Shown: positions 26,552 through 35,654, counted from the stretch's first letter. The stretch: DNA of 64,000 nucleotides from Patescibacteria group bacterium (GCA_028688515.1 JAQTXZ010000003.1:62001-126000); one strand, 5' to 3'. Notes: generated by a model from the letters alone, not told the origin. Numbers and translations: made by a program.

Positions 26552-26580
26552 ATTATACATGTTTTTTGACCTTCAATCAA
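26552..26580 (-). promoter_or_regulatory. Strong sigma70-type promoter into the structured region
   Basis: Minus strand TTGATT (26580-26575), 17-base spacer, TATAAT (26557-26552). Predicted start near 26545. Confidence 0.65.
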
Positions 26581-26660
26581 TCCTCGATCCCAATGAGAGA
26601 AAATATTGTTTTTATTGAGCCAAATTAACACAATGTACAGTCTTGTTAATAAAATGTGGA

Positions 26661-27818
26661 TTACCAGTGTATACAAAAATTCCAATTATCATCTTTTCTA
26701 CTGATGACTAAATTCTGCGGATAATCAAAACAGATCCCAATCCACGAACATAGGTTTCTAACGCTAACTTGATCAAAGCTCGCTAGTTCGTCACCTGGAC
26801 ATGTAACTTGAGATTCGCTCTGGTTGGGATTTAACGGACTGACGACTATCGCCGGATTCAAATCATAATGAAAAGAGCCATCGGCCGTTGTCGTTATGCT
26901 CAAATTCGTGTCATTTAAGCGCACATACTCATCGTAGACCGTTTGGTCACCAAGCAAACGCCGACTCTTGCCGATCAATTTCTTATCTTGAGTCAAACCA
27001 AGCGCGACTGATGTAGGACTCGCATCGGCCGGACTGATCGTCAAGCGAAGACCTTCATCGTTTGCGCCCCAACCAACAAAACTCGACGACGGCATTCTGA
27101 TCTGCAAACCTTGAGCTGCTGCAAAGTTAGCCAAATAATCACTTGCGGCACCAAAAATCTGGACAAAATTATTACGTTGTTCGAATGGATATGGGTTCTG
27201 ACCGAACCCCAAATCCTCTACCGTCCACACACCGCCTTGATAATAACCCCCTAGTGTTTCCGGCACGTCGAGTTGACTGTCAGCGGAAGCAAGAAGACGC
27301 TTGGGCCAGATTTTTAGCCAGATTCCTCGTCCCTTTGCTGGGAATCCCATCAAGTGCCAAGGCGATTGTCGTTCGACCGCAATCAACGAAGCTTCACCTT
27401 CAATTGTCTGCAATTTCCATACTGCCGTCTTCCCCTGTCCGAACAAGTCTGAAAGAGAAAAGACGTTGACCGCAAAGGGAACTGGATCTTTTCGTTCCTG
27501 ATTAGAGTCGTCTGATAGTTTGACGTAGCCCAGAACCGTTGAGAGCGGACTGTTATTTTTTTGTGCAGACTTCCAAACTTCCGGCGAACCGACAGGCAAT
27601 TCGACAGAGGCCGGAACTACAGTCAGCACCACGGCATTCGTTGGGATTGGAAGCGAGGTAAAAAACCAAAACCACAAGCAAAGCAGCGCGAGCGCAACCG
27701 CAAAGCTCCCCGCAACAAATGCGAGGAGCTTTGGGATGCGGTTTCTAACCGACGCCTGACCGTAAGAAACAATCGGCGAACCGGCGAAACCGGAATCATG
27801 AATATTTGAATCGCTCAC
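26661..27818 (-). CDS. Membrane-anchored hypothetical protein, 385 aa
   Basis: Short cytoplasmic N-terminus, one membrane segment (~30-52: LLAFVAGSFAVALALLCLW), then a ~330-residue external domain. Two Cys pairs possible near the C-terminus (TCPGDEL, NLCSWIGICF). No motif recognised. It ends 17 bases upstream of... it lies just downstream of pnp in the same direction and could be co-transcribed. Confidence 0.75.
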   Translation of the reverse strand: MSDSNIHDSGFAGSPIVSYGQASVRNRIPKLLAFVAGSFAVALALLCLWFWFFTSLPIPTNAVVLTVVPASVELPVGSPEVWKSAQKNNSPLSTVLGYVKLSDDSNQERKDPVPFAVNVFSLSDLFGQGKTAVWKLQTIEGEASLIAVERQSPWHLMGFPAKGRGIWLKIWPKRLLASADSQLDVPETLGGYYQGGVWTVEDLGFGQNPYPFEQRNNFVQIFGAASDYLANFAAAQGLQIRMPSSSFVGWGANDEGLRLTISPADASPTSVALGLTQDKKLIGKSRRLLGDQTVYDEYVRLNDTNLSITTTADGSFHYDLNPAIVVSPLNPNQSESQVTCPGDELASFDQVSVRNLCSWIGICFDYPQNLVISRKDDNWNFCIHW

Positions 27819-27835
27819 AAGTAGAGCCTAATGAA

Positions 27836-30169
27836 TTACAACGTGATTGAGAACGGGTCATTCTCACCCGCATGTCGTACTGCGTCGCTCGTCCCACGTC
27901 CCGCGTCCTGGTTTGGAGTTGATTTGTTGAACGGACGAGAATTGTCGCGTCTTGGGGCTGACGAACCAAAGCCTCCGCCGTTGCCGTTGCGAGGACCGTT
28001 GCCGCGCAATGATGGACGAGAGCCTCCGGCGCCTTCTTTATAATCGTCTGCGGCGCGTTTCATGGATAAGTTAATGCGTCCCATGCTGTCTATTTCGTAG
28101 ACTTTAACTTTTACAACATCGCCGATTTTTACCATGTCGCTGACTTTTTCTACGCGATACGGCGCCATCTCGCTGATATGCACCAAGCCGTCTTTGCCGG
28201 GCAGGATCTCAACAAAGGCGCCGAAATCCATAATGCGCACAACGGGACCGGTAAAAATCTCACCGACTTGAACCTCGCGAGTCAAATTGTTAATCATCTC
28301 CTTGGCCTTGGTCATGCCTTCTGAAGTTGTGGAAGTGATGAACACGCTGCCATCGTCTTCGATATCAATTTCAACACCGGTTTGCGCAATGATTTCGTTA
28401 ATGACTTTGCCTCCCGGACCGATAACATCGCGAATCTTCTCCGGATTTATCTGCATGGTCTCGATGCGAGGCGCCCACTTGGAAAGTTCCGCGCGAGGTG
28501 CGGCGATGCAAGCTTCCACAACATCAAGAATGTGCAAACGCGCAACTTTGGCTTTGGCAAAAGTTTCTTTGACGACTTCCATCGGCAAACCCAATGTTTT
28601 TGTGTCCATCTGAATCGCGGTAATACCATTTCGAGTACCCGCGACTTTAAAATCCATACCGCCGGCGCCGTCTTCCAAATCCTGCAAATCAGTAATCACT
28701 TGCCAGCGGTTATTTTTTTCGTCTGAAGCAACGCCCATGGCGATACCTGCGACAGGTGCGACAATCGGGACGCCGGCATCCATCAAAGCGAGGGACGAAG
28801 CTGTCGCCGAACCCATGGAAGATGAACCGTTGGAACCGAGCACTTCGGATACAACGCGAATCGTGTACGGAAATTTATCTTTTTCCGGGATAATCGGCAG
28901 AATGGCTTTTTCAGCCAGTGCACCGTGGCCGATTTCGCGGCGGCCCGGTCCGCGGTTGGACTTTGTTTCGGAAACCGCGTACGAGGGGAAATTATAATGA
29001 TGGAAAAATCTGCGCACAACATTATATTCCATTGTGTCGATTGTCTGTGCCATGCCGGGGGCGCCCAATGTCACGAGAGACAAAACTTGCGTGTTGCCGC
29101 GCATAAAAAGGCCCGAACCATGCGTGCGCGGCAAGAGGCCGACATCTGCAGAGAGCATGCGTACCTCGTCCAAACCGCGACCGTCGGCACGGCGCTTTTC
29201 TTCCAAAATCATGCGCGTTATTTCCGCTTCCACAAACCCATCAACAACTTCAGCGGCGACTTTGCGCTTGTCTTTGCCGACTTGCGCTTCGGTCAAATAT
29301 GCATCCAATTCTTTTTTAAGATTGGCAACCGCATTTTTGCGATCGGCTTTTGATTTAAGCGGCACCGCAAACAAAGTCGTTTGCACGCGGCCCTTTAAAA
29401 ACTCGCCGGCCTGCTTGTGCAAAGCCTCGCGTTCTTCCATCGCAACTTTTTCTTCTTCTGTCTTGGCCGTAAACACATCCAACTTTTCTTTGCCGTGAGC
29501 TTTGGCAACCTTGACGATAAGATCGACAACCGGCTGAAGATTTTGATGCGCAAACTCAACCATCTTAATCGCATCATCTTCGCTTGTTTGATTCATGCCT
29601 GCCTCAAGCATCAACGTTTTGTTGTTCGCACCTGCTATTATGAACTCATTCTTTGCTTCGTCAATTTGCTGATAGGTCGGATTCAATACAAGCTGATCGC
29701 CGACTTTGCTGATGCGCGTGGCGGCAATCGGACCGTTCCACGGAATGTTGGAAAGCATGAGCGCACAAGACGAACCAACAAGACCCAAAATGTCCGCATC
29801 GTTTTCCAAGTCATGGCTCAACACGGTTGTAACGACCGCGATTTCATTGCGCATGCGTTCATCAAACATCGGGCGGATGGCGCGGTCGATCAAACGTCCG
29901 GACAAAACCGCTTCGTCGGACGGACGGCCCTCGCGTTTGATAAAGCGCGAACCTTTGATTTTACCCGCAGCATAAAACTTTTCCTCGTAATCCACTTGGA
30001 GCGGGAAAAAATCCAAGCCCTCGCGAATATTGCCCATGGTGGCGGTGCACAAAACAACCGTGTCGCCATAGCGCACGGTACACGATCCGTTGGCCTGTTG
30101 TGCCAAAAGATCCACTCCGATTGTGAGCGTCCTACCACCCCATTCGATGGAATACTCTTTTTGATTCAT
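27836..30169 (-). CDS. pnp: Polyribonucleotide nucleotidyltransferase (PNPase)
   Basis: 777 residues. Two RNase PH domains, the second with NGSSSMGSATASSLALMDAG near 430 at the phosphate site; KH domain INPEKIRDVIGPGGKVINEI near 560; S1 domain GPVVRIMDFGAFVEILPGKD near 630; then a Gly/Arg/Asn-rich tail. Degrades RNA 3'-to-5' with phosphate. rpsO is usually its neighbour but lies 5.5 kb away here. Confidence 0.96.
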   Translation of the reverse strand: MNQKEYSIEWGGRTLTIGVDLLAQQANGSCTVRYGDTVVLCTATMGNIREGLDFFPLQVDYEEKFYAAGKIKGSRFIKREGRPSDEAVLSGRLIDRAIRPMFDERMRNEIAVVTTVLSHDLENDADILGLVGSSCALMLSNIPWNGPIAATRISKVGDQLVLNPTYQQIDEAKNEFIIAGANNKTLMLEAGMNQTSEDDAIKMVEFAHQNLQPVVDLIVKVAKAHGKEKLDVFTAKTEEEKVAMEEREALHKQAGEFLKGRVQTTLFAVPLKSKADRKNAVANLKKELDAYLTEAQVGKDKRKVAAEVVDGFVEAEITRMILEEKRRADGRGLDEVRMLSADVGLLPRTHGSGLFMRGNTQVLSLVTLGAPGMAQTIDTMEYNVVRRFFHHYNFPSYAVSETKSNRGPGRREIGHGALAEKAILPIIPEKDKFPYTIRVVSEVLGSNGSSSMGSATASSLALMDAGVPIVAPVAGIAMGVASDEKNNRWQVITDLQDLEDGAGGMDFKVAGTRNGITAIQMDTKTLGLPMEVVKETFAKAKVARLHILDVVEACIAAPRAELSKWAPRIETMQINPEKIRDVIGPGGKVINEIIAQTGVEIDIEDDGSVFITSTTSEGMTKAKEMINNLTREVQVGEIFTGPVVRIMDFGAFVEILPGKDGLVHISEMAPYRVEKVSDMVKIGDVVKVKVYEIDSMGRINLSMKRAADDYKEGAGGSRPSLRGNGPRNGNGGGFGSSAPRRDNSRPFNKSTPNQDAGRGTSDAVRHAGENDPFSITL

Positions 30170-30181
30170 ACGACTTTCGTT

Positions 30182-30266
30182 AGTCCGTAAAGTCCATAAA
30201 GTCTATAAAGTCCTTAAAGTCCATGACAATGATGGGCTTTTGGGACTTGACGGACCTTACGGAAAC
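30182..30266. repeat. Short tandem AAAGTCCATA repeat with inverted partner
   Basis: Four to five ~10-base units such as TAAAGTCCATAAAGTCTATA, then GGGCTTTTGGGACTTGACGGACC in reverse sense, forming a loose hairpin upstream of pnp. Confidence 0.65.
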
Positions 30267-30400
30267 TTTAGGAAATTAATAATAGTAAGCCTATTTTTAC
30301 ATAAAATGACTGATTTGGCAACAGGTTGACAGCTGTCTCTTTTTAAACAAGAATAGCGGCAGTCCTTTCCCAATTTGATGGTTAAACATCGGAGGTTGCC

Positions 30401-31423
30401 ATGGCAAAGACAAAAATGCCGTCGGAACCTCACGATGAGGAACCGGATGAGCACGAAATAGACATACTGCTTACAGCGAGACGCGATGAAATCTTCGCGT
30501 ATGAGCAAACATTGAAGAAATTCCGCCCCATTGCCACGAGGGAAGAATTTGACGAGCTGCACAAACGGTACGCTCAAACTGACGACCAAAGGTTGAGCCG
30601 AAAGGCGAGAGACGCGATAATCTACGGCAACTTCAGACTCGTCGCTTACTGGGCTCTAATCTACAGACGGCCCGGTGTGCCCCTGCCAGAACTGATGCAG
30701 GAGGGCTTTCTGGGAATGGAAAGGGCTCTAGTGAAGTTCGAAGCGGAAAGAGGTTTGCGATTCAGCACTTACGCCAGCCAGTGGATCAGATCGGCCATGC
30801 AGCGTTATTTCATCAACAATCTTGGGTGGCACATCAGCCGTGTGCCCGTATACGCCGCTGTACGGAAGAACTTGCTAAAGCGCGCCATAGAAAACTATCT
30901 GAAAGAGCACGGATGTAAACCCAACGACTACGAGCTCTGGCAATATGTGAAGACGCTTGATAGCAAGCTCGCCAAGAAGATGAAGCTGCACGATGTCGTA
31001 GAGCTGCGTCGCCAAATGCGTGAGTCGATAGTCAAACTGGACGCCAAGCTGGTCAGTAGCGAGAAAGACAGTGCAGCTTTCGGCGAACTGATCGCCGATT
31101 CGCGCGTCAGCATCGAAGACACAGTCGCAGCAAAAGAGATGTTGGAGCTGTATCTGAAGGTCGTTGAGCGAGTCAGCGCCGAACTCGACAGAACATCGCC
31201 CCGCAACAAAGCAATCATTCTCGAACGCCTGGGCCTGAATGGCGAAAAGCCGACGCTGGAAAGTCTGGGCGCCCAATCCGATATAACCCGAGAACGCGTG
31301 AGACAGATCGAGAGCAAAGAGCTCCATCGACTGTCGTATCGCACTAAAATCTCGATTGGCGAGTTGAGGCGCCTAGCCAAAACCATCGAAGAACTTGAAC
31401 GCATTATCTGCGCAGGCCGCTGA
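30401..31423 (+). CDS. Alternative sigma-70 family factor
   Basis: 340 residues. Region 2: AIIYGNFRLVAYWALIY, LMQEGFLGMERALVKFEAERGLRFSTYASQWIR (~75-130). Region 3 follows; region 4 at ~265-325: RNKAIILERLGLNGEKPTLESLGAQSDITRERVRQIESKEL. The N-terminal ~45 residues are acidic. Smaller than housekeeping RpoD, without a clear region 1.1. Start set by CGGAGG. Followed by a terminator and then the sigma-4-repeat protein in the same direction. Confidence 0.9.
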   Translation: MAKTKMPSEPHDEEPDEHEIDILLTARRDEIFAYEQTLKKFRPIATREEFDELHKRYAQTDDQRLSRKARDAIIYGNFRLVAYWALIYRRPGVPLPELMQEGFLGMERALVKFEAERGLRFSTYASQWIRSAMQRYFINNLGWHISRVPVYAAVRKNLLKRAIENYLKEHGCKPNDYELWQYVKTLDSKLAKKMKLHDVVELRRQMRESIVKLDAKLVSSEKDSAAFGELIADSRVSIEDTVAAKEMLELYLKVVERVSAELDRTSPRNKAIILERLGLNGEKPTLESLGAQSDITRERVRQIESKELHRLSYRTKISIGELRRLAKTIEELERIICAGR

Positions 31424-31435
31424 CGCGCGTTTATT

Positions 31436-31462
31436 GACAAAGCACCCTGCTTTGTCTTTTTT
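31436..31462 (+). terminator. Terminator after sigma factor
   Basis: Perfect GACAAAGCA/TGCTTTGTC hairpin with CCC loop, then TTTTTTT. Confidence 0.92.
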
Positions 31463-31553
31463 TATCGTCAGTATTGCAATTTTCAACAAAATCATGCAGG
31501 CTAAAGCTGCAAAATCGCACATTCACGTCCATTCGACAAGAAAAGAGGTTGCC

Positions 31554-34016
31554 ATGGAACACGAAGTTTTTTGCCGCATGGCCGGATGCCGCATTACTCA
31601 CGGCCACTGCGAAGAGTCGCAATCACACACAGCTTGCATTGACTGCCTGGCTCCGACAAGACGTTGCACAAAATGCAAAAGACTCGTACCGATCAAGGAC
31701 GCCCAAAGAGGGCTCTGCGAATGGTGCTTGAGCAAGAACGGCAAAAAGCCAGCTTCGCCAGATCAGCGCGTCGTACTGGATTTGGAAGAAGTCGCCGATC
31801 GGCTAAAGGGTGGAAAGACGCGCGTCGTCCAGACACCGGCCATATCCGCAGAAGAATTCGATCCCGAACAAGTCGTCAGCGAGCCAAGCTTAAAAGGCTC
31901 CACCTTACTTGATCCTCGACAGCCTACGGCCAAGGCAATCAGCAAGCTGCCGCATCTTGAATCAAAAATCATTCGCCTGCTCATCGGCCTTGGAACGAAT
32001 GCACCGCTCACGCTCGTAGGCGTCGCGGACACGCTTGACCTATCGCAAAGAGAGACAGAACTGCACGCTCGAGATGCGATACAACGGCTCAAGCTGTGGC
32101 TGCCGCCCAAAGATTTCGAGGCACTCAAGAAAAAGTTGCTCTCGTTCCCAAGGCACGCCAAAATCTCGGCCGGAGCAAAGCCGCAGCCTTTGACAGAGGC
32201 TATGGACAACGAACCGAACGCGGACGACGAACAAAAACCCGTGGCGGAAGAAGCTACCATCACCGCGCCGGACGGATCGCAGCCGCCGACAGCTTCAACT
32301 GACGAGGTGCAACCCGCGACAGAACAGACAGTTCAAACGTCCGACGAGGTCGCGCAAGCCGTAAACCGCTTGTCAGAACGCAAGGCACAAATCATGCTCT
32401 TGCAGCTAGGCCTTGAAGGCAACCAGCCTCTGACGCTTCGCGAAGTTTCGAGCAAGCTGGAATTGCCATACGACGAAGTCGTTGAAGCACAAACGGACGC
32501 AATGATGCTTTTGCGCGGCTCTTTGGATCCGGCAATAATTCAGCGATTGATAACCGACGCACAAGAAGCAATTCGAGCAAGAACAGCCGCCAAACCCGTG
32601 GCAATTCCCACTGCCGTGCCAATGGTAGAAACTGTTGTCTCCACTCCAGTCGCGACTCCGATCGACGTAGCTGCTGTCGCGCAAGGGTCAATCAAACCAG
32701 CTGCCGATCCTTCCATAGTCGCCCAAAAAGTAGCCACCGAGACTATTGTCGAGGGCATCGCCATTGCGGGCAAGGCTTCAGCAACGGCAGCACCGAAAAT
32801 TACTGAACCAATTTCTGTCAGCAATGAGCCACGAACGTCTATGACAACGCTGACCGCGCAAGACCGAATCGCGCAAGCTATCGAGAATCTCTCCCCCTGG
32901 AAGCGTGAAGTGTTGCAGTTGCGGCTCGGCATCGGAGTTGAATGCGCATTAACGCGTAAGGAGATCGCCGCACAACTCGGGGTTTCACACGCCACAGTTA
33001 ACTCCGCCCAGCAAGACGCGATGAGGCAGATGACAACCGAGCTTGGACAGGAAGACATCGCAGAGCTCAAGTGCAAGCTAGCGCAGACAACCGACGGCGC
33101 AAAGAGAAGGGTGACCAAATATATTCTCGAAAAAACTCCGGCCGCCGCACGTGATCAAGCTCCGGTGGCTAACGCAACCGGTTGCGGAACCCTCCAAGAG
33201 ACATCTGACACTTGCGTACGTGAAGCGGAACCGACGAACGCAGCGGTTGAGACTGCGGTACGAGTGGAGTTGGTAGAATCGCAAGGCGCGGGCGCACCGA
33301 AACCTAAAACCACTCCTGCCGATGAAGCGGTCGACGCACCACGGACGCCGGAGCAAACAATACAGCTTGGTCCCAAGTTGGATCTCATTATCGCAGCGTT
33401 GCAGGAACTGACAAGCGTCATGCGTAGCCTGTCCATTGCACCAGCTGCGCCAAGCGCGATTCCAAATGCCGACGTTCCAACGGCTGCCGCAAATAAGCCG
33501 CACAAAACCGCTCGACGACCGGTTGAGCGTGCCAAGTCAAGGCGCGAAACTAAAACAAAAGTGCGCATAAGGGATCTTCCCATCATCAATTCGTTCGGAC
33601 TGATGCGTAAAGATGGCGTCTCTTGGGGAGGACTGCGCACGCTGACATCAAGGTTGCGCATACCGATTCGGGCGATACTCGTCGCCATCCGACAAGGGTT
33701 GATTCATTCGATTGATGCGCGCAATTCGAACAACACCAGACTCACGCTCTATTCGGTGACCGACGTGTTCCGTTACTGCGGCAAAAGCATCAAGATGCAG
33801 CGCGCAGATGAATACAGTCGCATCACGGAGAATGAAACCGTTTACGCCAACCTTAAGACGGTGGCGGAAATGCACGGTATTCTGCCTAAGGCACTTTACG
33901 AACGCTTGGACTGGAGTATCCGCACCATTGCAGGCCTCGGCCGCAACGGCCCGGCACTCTTTTACTCCGTCACAGACATCAATCGCCTGCTTACGAAAGA
34001 TGCACGCAAGGGTTAA
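31554..34016 (+). CDS. Large protein with zinc finger, three sigma-4-like repeats and two C-terminal repeats
   Basis: 820 residues from the ATG after AGAGG. Residues 7-58 hold nine Cys in CX4C and three CX2C pairs (CIDC, CTKC, CEWC), a probable zinc module. Three helix-turn-helix repeats resemble sigma region 4: ~127-185 (ESKIIRLLIGLGTNAPLTLV), ~268-325 (KAQIMLLQLGLEGNQPLTLR) and ~441-500 (KREVLQLRLGIGVECALTRK). Linkers are Ala/Pro/Thr-rich. A basic stretch (~650-670) precedes two copies of a C-terminal module ending LTLYSVTDVFRY (~742) and ALFYSVTDINRLL (~813). No family name known to me. The sigma gene next door suggests a transcription role. Confidence 0.8.
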   Translation: MEHEVFCRMAGCRITHGHCEESQSHTACIDCLAPTRRCTKCKRLVPIKDAQRGLCEWCLSKNGKKPASPDQRVVLDLEEVADRLKGGKTRVVQTPAISAEEFDPEQVVSEPSLKGSTLLDPRQPTAKAISKLPHLESKIIRLLIGLGTNAPLTLVGVADTLDLSQRETELHARDAIQRLKLWLPPKDFEALKKKLLSFPRHAKISAGAKPQPLTEAMDNEPNADDEQKPVAEEATITAPDGSQPPTASTDEVQPATEQTVQTSDEVAQAVNRLSERKAQIMLLQLGLEGNQPLTLREVSSKLELPYDEVVEAQTDAMMLLRGSLDPAIIQRLITDAQEAIRARTAAKPVAIPTAVPMVETVVSTPVATPIDVAAVAQGSIKPAADPSIVAQKVATETIVEGIAIAGKASATAAPKITEPISVSNEPRTSMTTLTAQDRIAQAIENLSPWKREVLQLRLGIGVECALTRKEIAAQLGVSHATVNSAQQDAMRQMTTELGQEDIAELKCKLAQTTDGAKRRVTKYILEKTPAAARDQAPVANATGCGTLQETSDTCVREAEPTNAAVETAVRVELVESQGAGAPKPKTTPADEAVDAPRTPEQTIQLGPKLDLIIAALQELTSVMRSLSIAPAAPSAIPNADVPTAAANKPHKTARRPVERAKSRRETKTKVRIRDLPIINSFGLMRKDGVSWGGLRTLTSRLRIPIRAILVAIRQGLIHSIDARNSNNTRLTLYSVTDVFRYCGKSIKMQRADEYSRITENETVYANLKTVAEMHGILPKALYERLDWSIRTIAGLGRNGPALFYSVTDINRLLTKDARKG

Positions 34017-34034
34017 CTCCCTTGCTTTTTTATT
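34007..34034 (+). terminator. Terminator after sigma-4-repeat gene
   Basis: AAGGG/CCCTT hairpin overlapping the stop codon, then GCTTTTTTATTTTT. Confidence 0.75.
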
Positions 34035-34045
34035 TTTCGCGTTCA

Positions 34046-34074
34046 TTGACAAACACACAAAAAAGCGGTTCAAT
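34046..34074 (+). promoter_or_regulatory. Promoter of the carbonic-anhydrase-like gene
   Basis: TTGACA, 17-base spacer, TTCAAT. Confidence 0.55.
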
Positions 34075-34130
34075 GGCTGTTCTTGTTCTTTTCTTTTTAC
34101 TCTCAACTTGGGGGGTACAACGGAGGCGAC

Positions 34131-34796
34131 ATGGTAACTTTGTCCGAGGCCGATCAGAAGACGTATGAATTCCTGCTGAACATGAAGATGCTCAAAAGGG
34201 TCCTGCCGGCCAACATGCCAATGGAAGAAGGCGGCATCTTCGTAACATGCTCTGACGGTGACCAATTCGACGATGCCTACCAGCATCTGGCCGGTTGTTG
34301 TTTGACTCACAGGGCTTGGCCGCGCATCTGTCCGCCCAACCGCATGGGCGGCGCGATAGTCATTCCGAAAAACTCGAAGATCCGCGAAATGCGCGGCAAT
34401 GCCTACGGCGACGATCTTATTACTGACATCTTGGCGCTCAGCCGCATCAAGAAGACCCCGTTCGTCACGCTCTTCGCCCACGCGCCGTGCGCCATGGCCA
34501 AAGAAGCGGGCCTCAGCCTTGCCGAGGAGTTGTACCTTCTGGCACTCGCCAAAAAGGAACTCAAGCAAGCTGACGCCGCACTCACTGAAAAGGAGCTCGG
34601 GCAAGACAACGCCGAAGGCAATATCAAGGTGGCTTGCTTCGTCCACATCCAGCGGCTCGATGGCTTACGCAAGACCTACTTCTTCCCGGTGGGCCAGTGG
34701 CAACTCATCACCTCGCGCTACCCGGTCATTCACGGCGAGCAGTGGCCGCCGCACCTCTCCGATACCGTCGCTATTGACGACAACTCCGCAGCCTGA
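34131..34796 (+). CDS. Beta-carbonic-anhydrase-like protein (tentative)
   Basis: 221 residues; GGAGG at 34122 fixes the start. It has a possible beta-CA zinc pattern: VTCSDGDQFDD (Cys-x-Asp) near residue 38 and LFAHAPCAMA (His-x2-Cys) near residue 118. The Arg of the usual CxDxR is absent and the HxxCG Gly is Ala, so enzyme activity is doubtful. The C-terminus (KVACFVHIQRLDGLRKTYFF) is strand-rich. Could also be an unrelated metal-binding protein. Confidence 0.6.
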   Translation: MVTLSEADQKTYEFLLNMKMLKRVLPANMPMEEGGIFVTCSDGDQFDDAYQHLAGCCLTHRAWPRICPPNRMGGAIVIPKNSKIREMRGNAYGDDLITDILALSRIKKTPFVTLFAHAPCAMAKEAGLSLAEELYLLALAKKELKQADAALTEKELGQDNAEGNIKVACFVHIQRLDGLRKTYFFPVGQWQLITSRYPVIHGEQWPPHLSDTVAIDDNSAA

Positions 34797-34822
34797 TCAC
34801 CTGATCAGCTGCTTATTTTTTT
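34793..34822 (+). terminator. Terminator after 34131-34796
   Basis: CTGATCA/TGATCAG hairpin, then GCTTATTTTTTT. Confidence 0.75.
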
Positions 34823-34833
34823 ACACAATTTGT

Positions 34834-34900
34834 GACAAATAACAGATAACAAATAGCAAGAGTTGCTTGGTTGCTCTTGCTATTTTATATTTACTGTTTT
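34834..34900. repeat. Palindromic repeat, AAATAGCAAGAG type
   Basis: Left arm AACAGATAACAAATAGCAAG then AG; centre TTGCTTGGTTG identical in form to the ACTAACAACT family; right arm CTCTTGCTATTTTATATTTA. A hybrid of two repeat families. Confidence 0.7.
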
Positions 34901-34909
34901 TATCGCGGT

Positions 34910-35512
34910 CTATTTCGTCCTCTTAACCGGCGGCAACCTGCGGCGCGGCGAATCATTTGGTAAAATCATTGACGGCGACTCTGTAGGCATATTCGGCCTG
35001 CGATGCTGCGCACCGCCGCGAATCAAAAATTGATCCGCATCATCTGCGATATCCATAAACAAATCGCAAGCGCCGCGCAGCTCGGAAGATGTCGACGGAC
35101 CGAAAGCGACGACCTCGACAATCACTCCCCTGGCTTGGAGATATTCGACGCACGGCACAAAATCGCCGTCGCCTGTCATTAAAATCATAACATCAACTTT
35201 TTCTGCGAGCTTGACCGCATCTATCGCCATGCCGACATCCCAATCGGCTTTTTTTACTCCGCTGGAAAATTCCAAAACATCTTTAACGCGCAGCTCAATA
35301 CCGCCGCCGACTAAAGCCTCGAAAAAAGCCATTTCATCGCCGGTTTTTGACTTTGCTACATAAGCGATGGCGCGAACCAATTGACGATCTTCCGTAGCCG
35401 CCTGCACAATGGCGGGAAAATTAAGCTTGGCATCATAAAGATGTTTGGCCGAGTGATACATGTTTTGCGTGTCTATCAATACCGCGACACGCTGTGAAGG
35501 ACGTTTGATCAT
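34910..35512 (-). CDS. NYN domain protein (LabA/DUF88-type RNase)
   Basis: 200 residues. PIN-like acidic sites: VAVLIDTQNMYHS near 14, KKADWDVGMAIDAV near 92, MILMTGDGDFVPCVEYL near 112. The fold predicts metal-dependent RNase activity. A ~40-residue basic, proline-rich tail may bind RNA. The start ATG at 35512 lies just downstream of AT-rich repeat-like DNA. Confidence 0.88.
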   Translation of the reverse strand: MIKRPSQRVAVLIDTQNMYHSAKHLYDAKLNFPAIVQAATEDRQLVRAIAYVAKSKTGDEMAFFEALVGGGIELRVKDVLEFSSGVKKADWDVGMAIDAVKLAEKVDVMILMTGDGDFVPCVEYLQARGVIVEVVAFGPSTSSELRGACDLFMDIADDADQFLIRGGAQHRRPNMPTESPSMILPNDSPRRRLPPVKRTK

Positions 35513-35554
35513 ATGAAAAAAATTAATTAAACAATTAACAAATAAAAATTAACA

Positions 35555-35652
35555 ACTGGGGTAGCATAATGGTATTACGCCACCGAGTCAAAAGGACTTT
35601 CAACACTTTTTAAACAGCAGAGGCGTTGCAATGCAACGCCTCTTTCTTTTTT
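35555..35652 (+). other. tRNA-like remnant ending in a strong terminator
   Basis: GGGGTAGCATAATGGTATTA at 35558 onwards looks like a tRNA D-arm, followed by CGCCACCGAGTC, but no T-arm or acceptor partner is found. A perfect plus-strand terminator follows (AGAGGCGTTGC/GCAACGCCTCT, then TTCTTTTTT), which suits a plus-strand transcript and not the convergent rpsO. Probably a decayed tRNA gene. Confidence 0.4.
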
Positions 35653-35654
35653 GC

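Noticed and set aside
30182-30266. Direct repeats considered as a CRISPR array
   Set aside because: Units are about 10 bases and adjoining with no spacers, and no cas genes are present. No CRISPR array was seen in the window.
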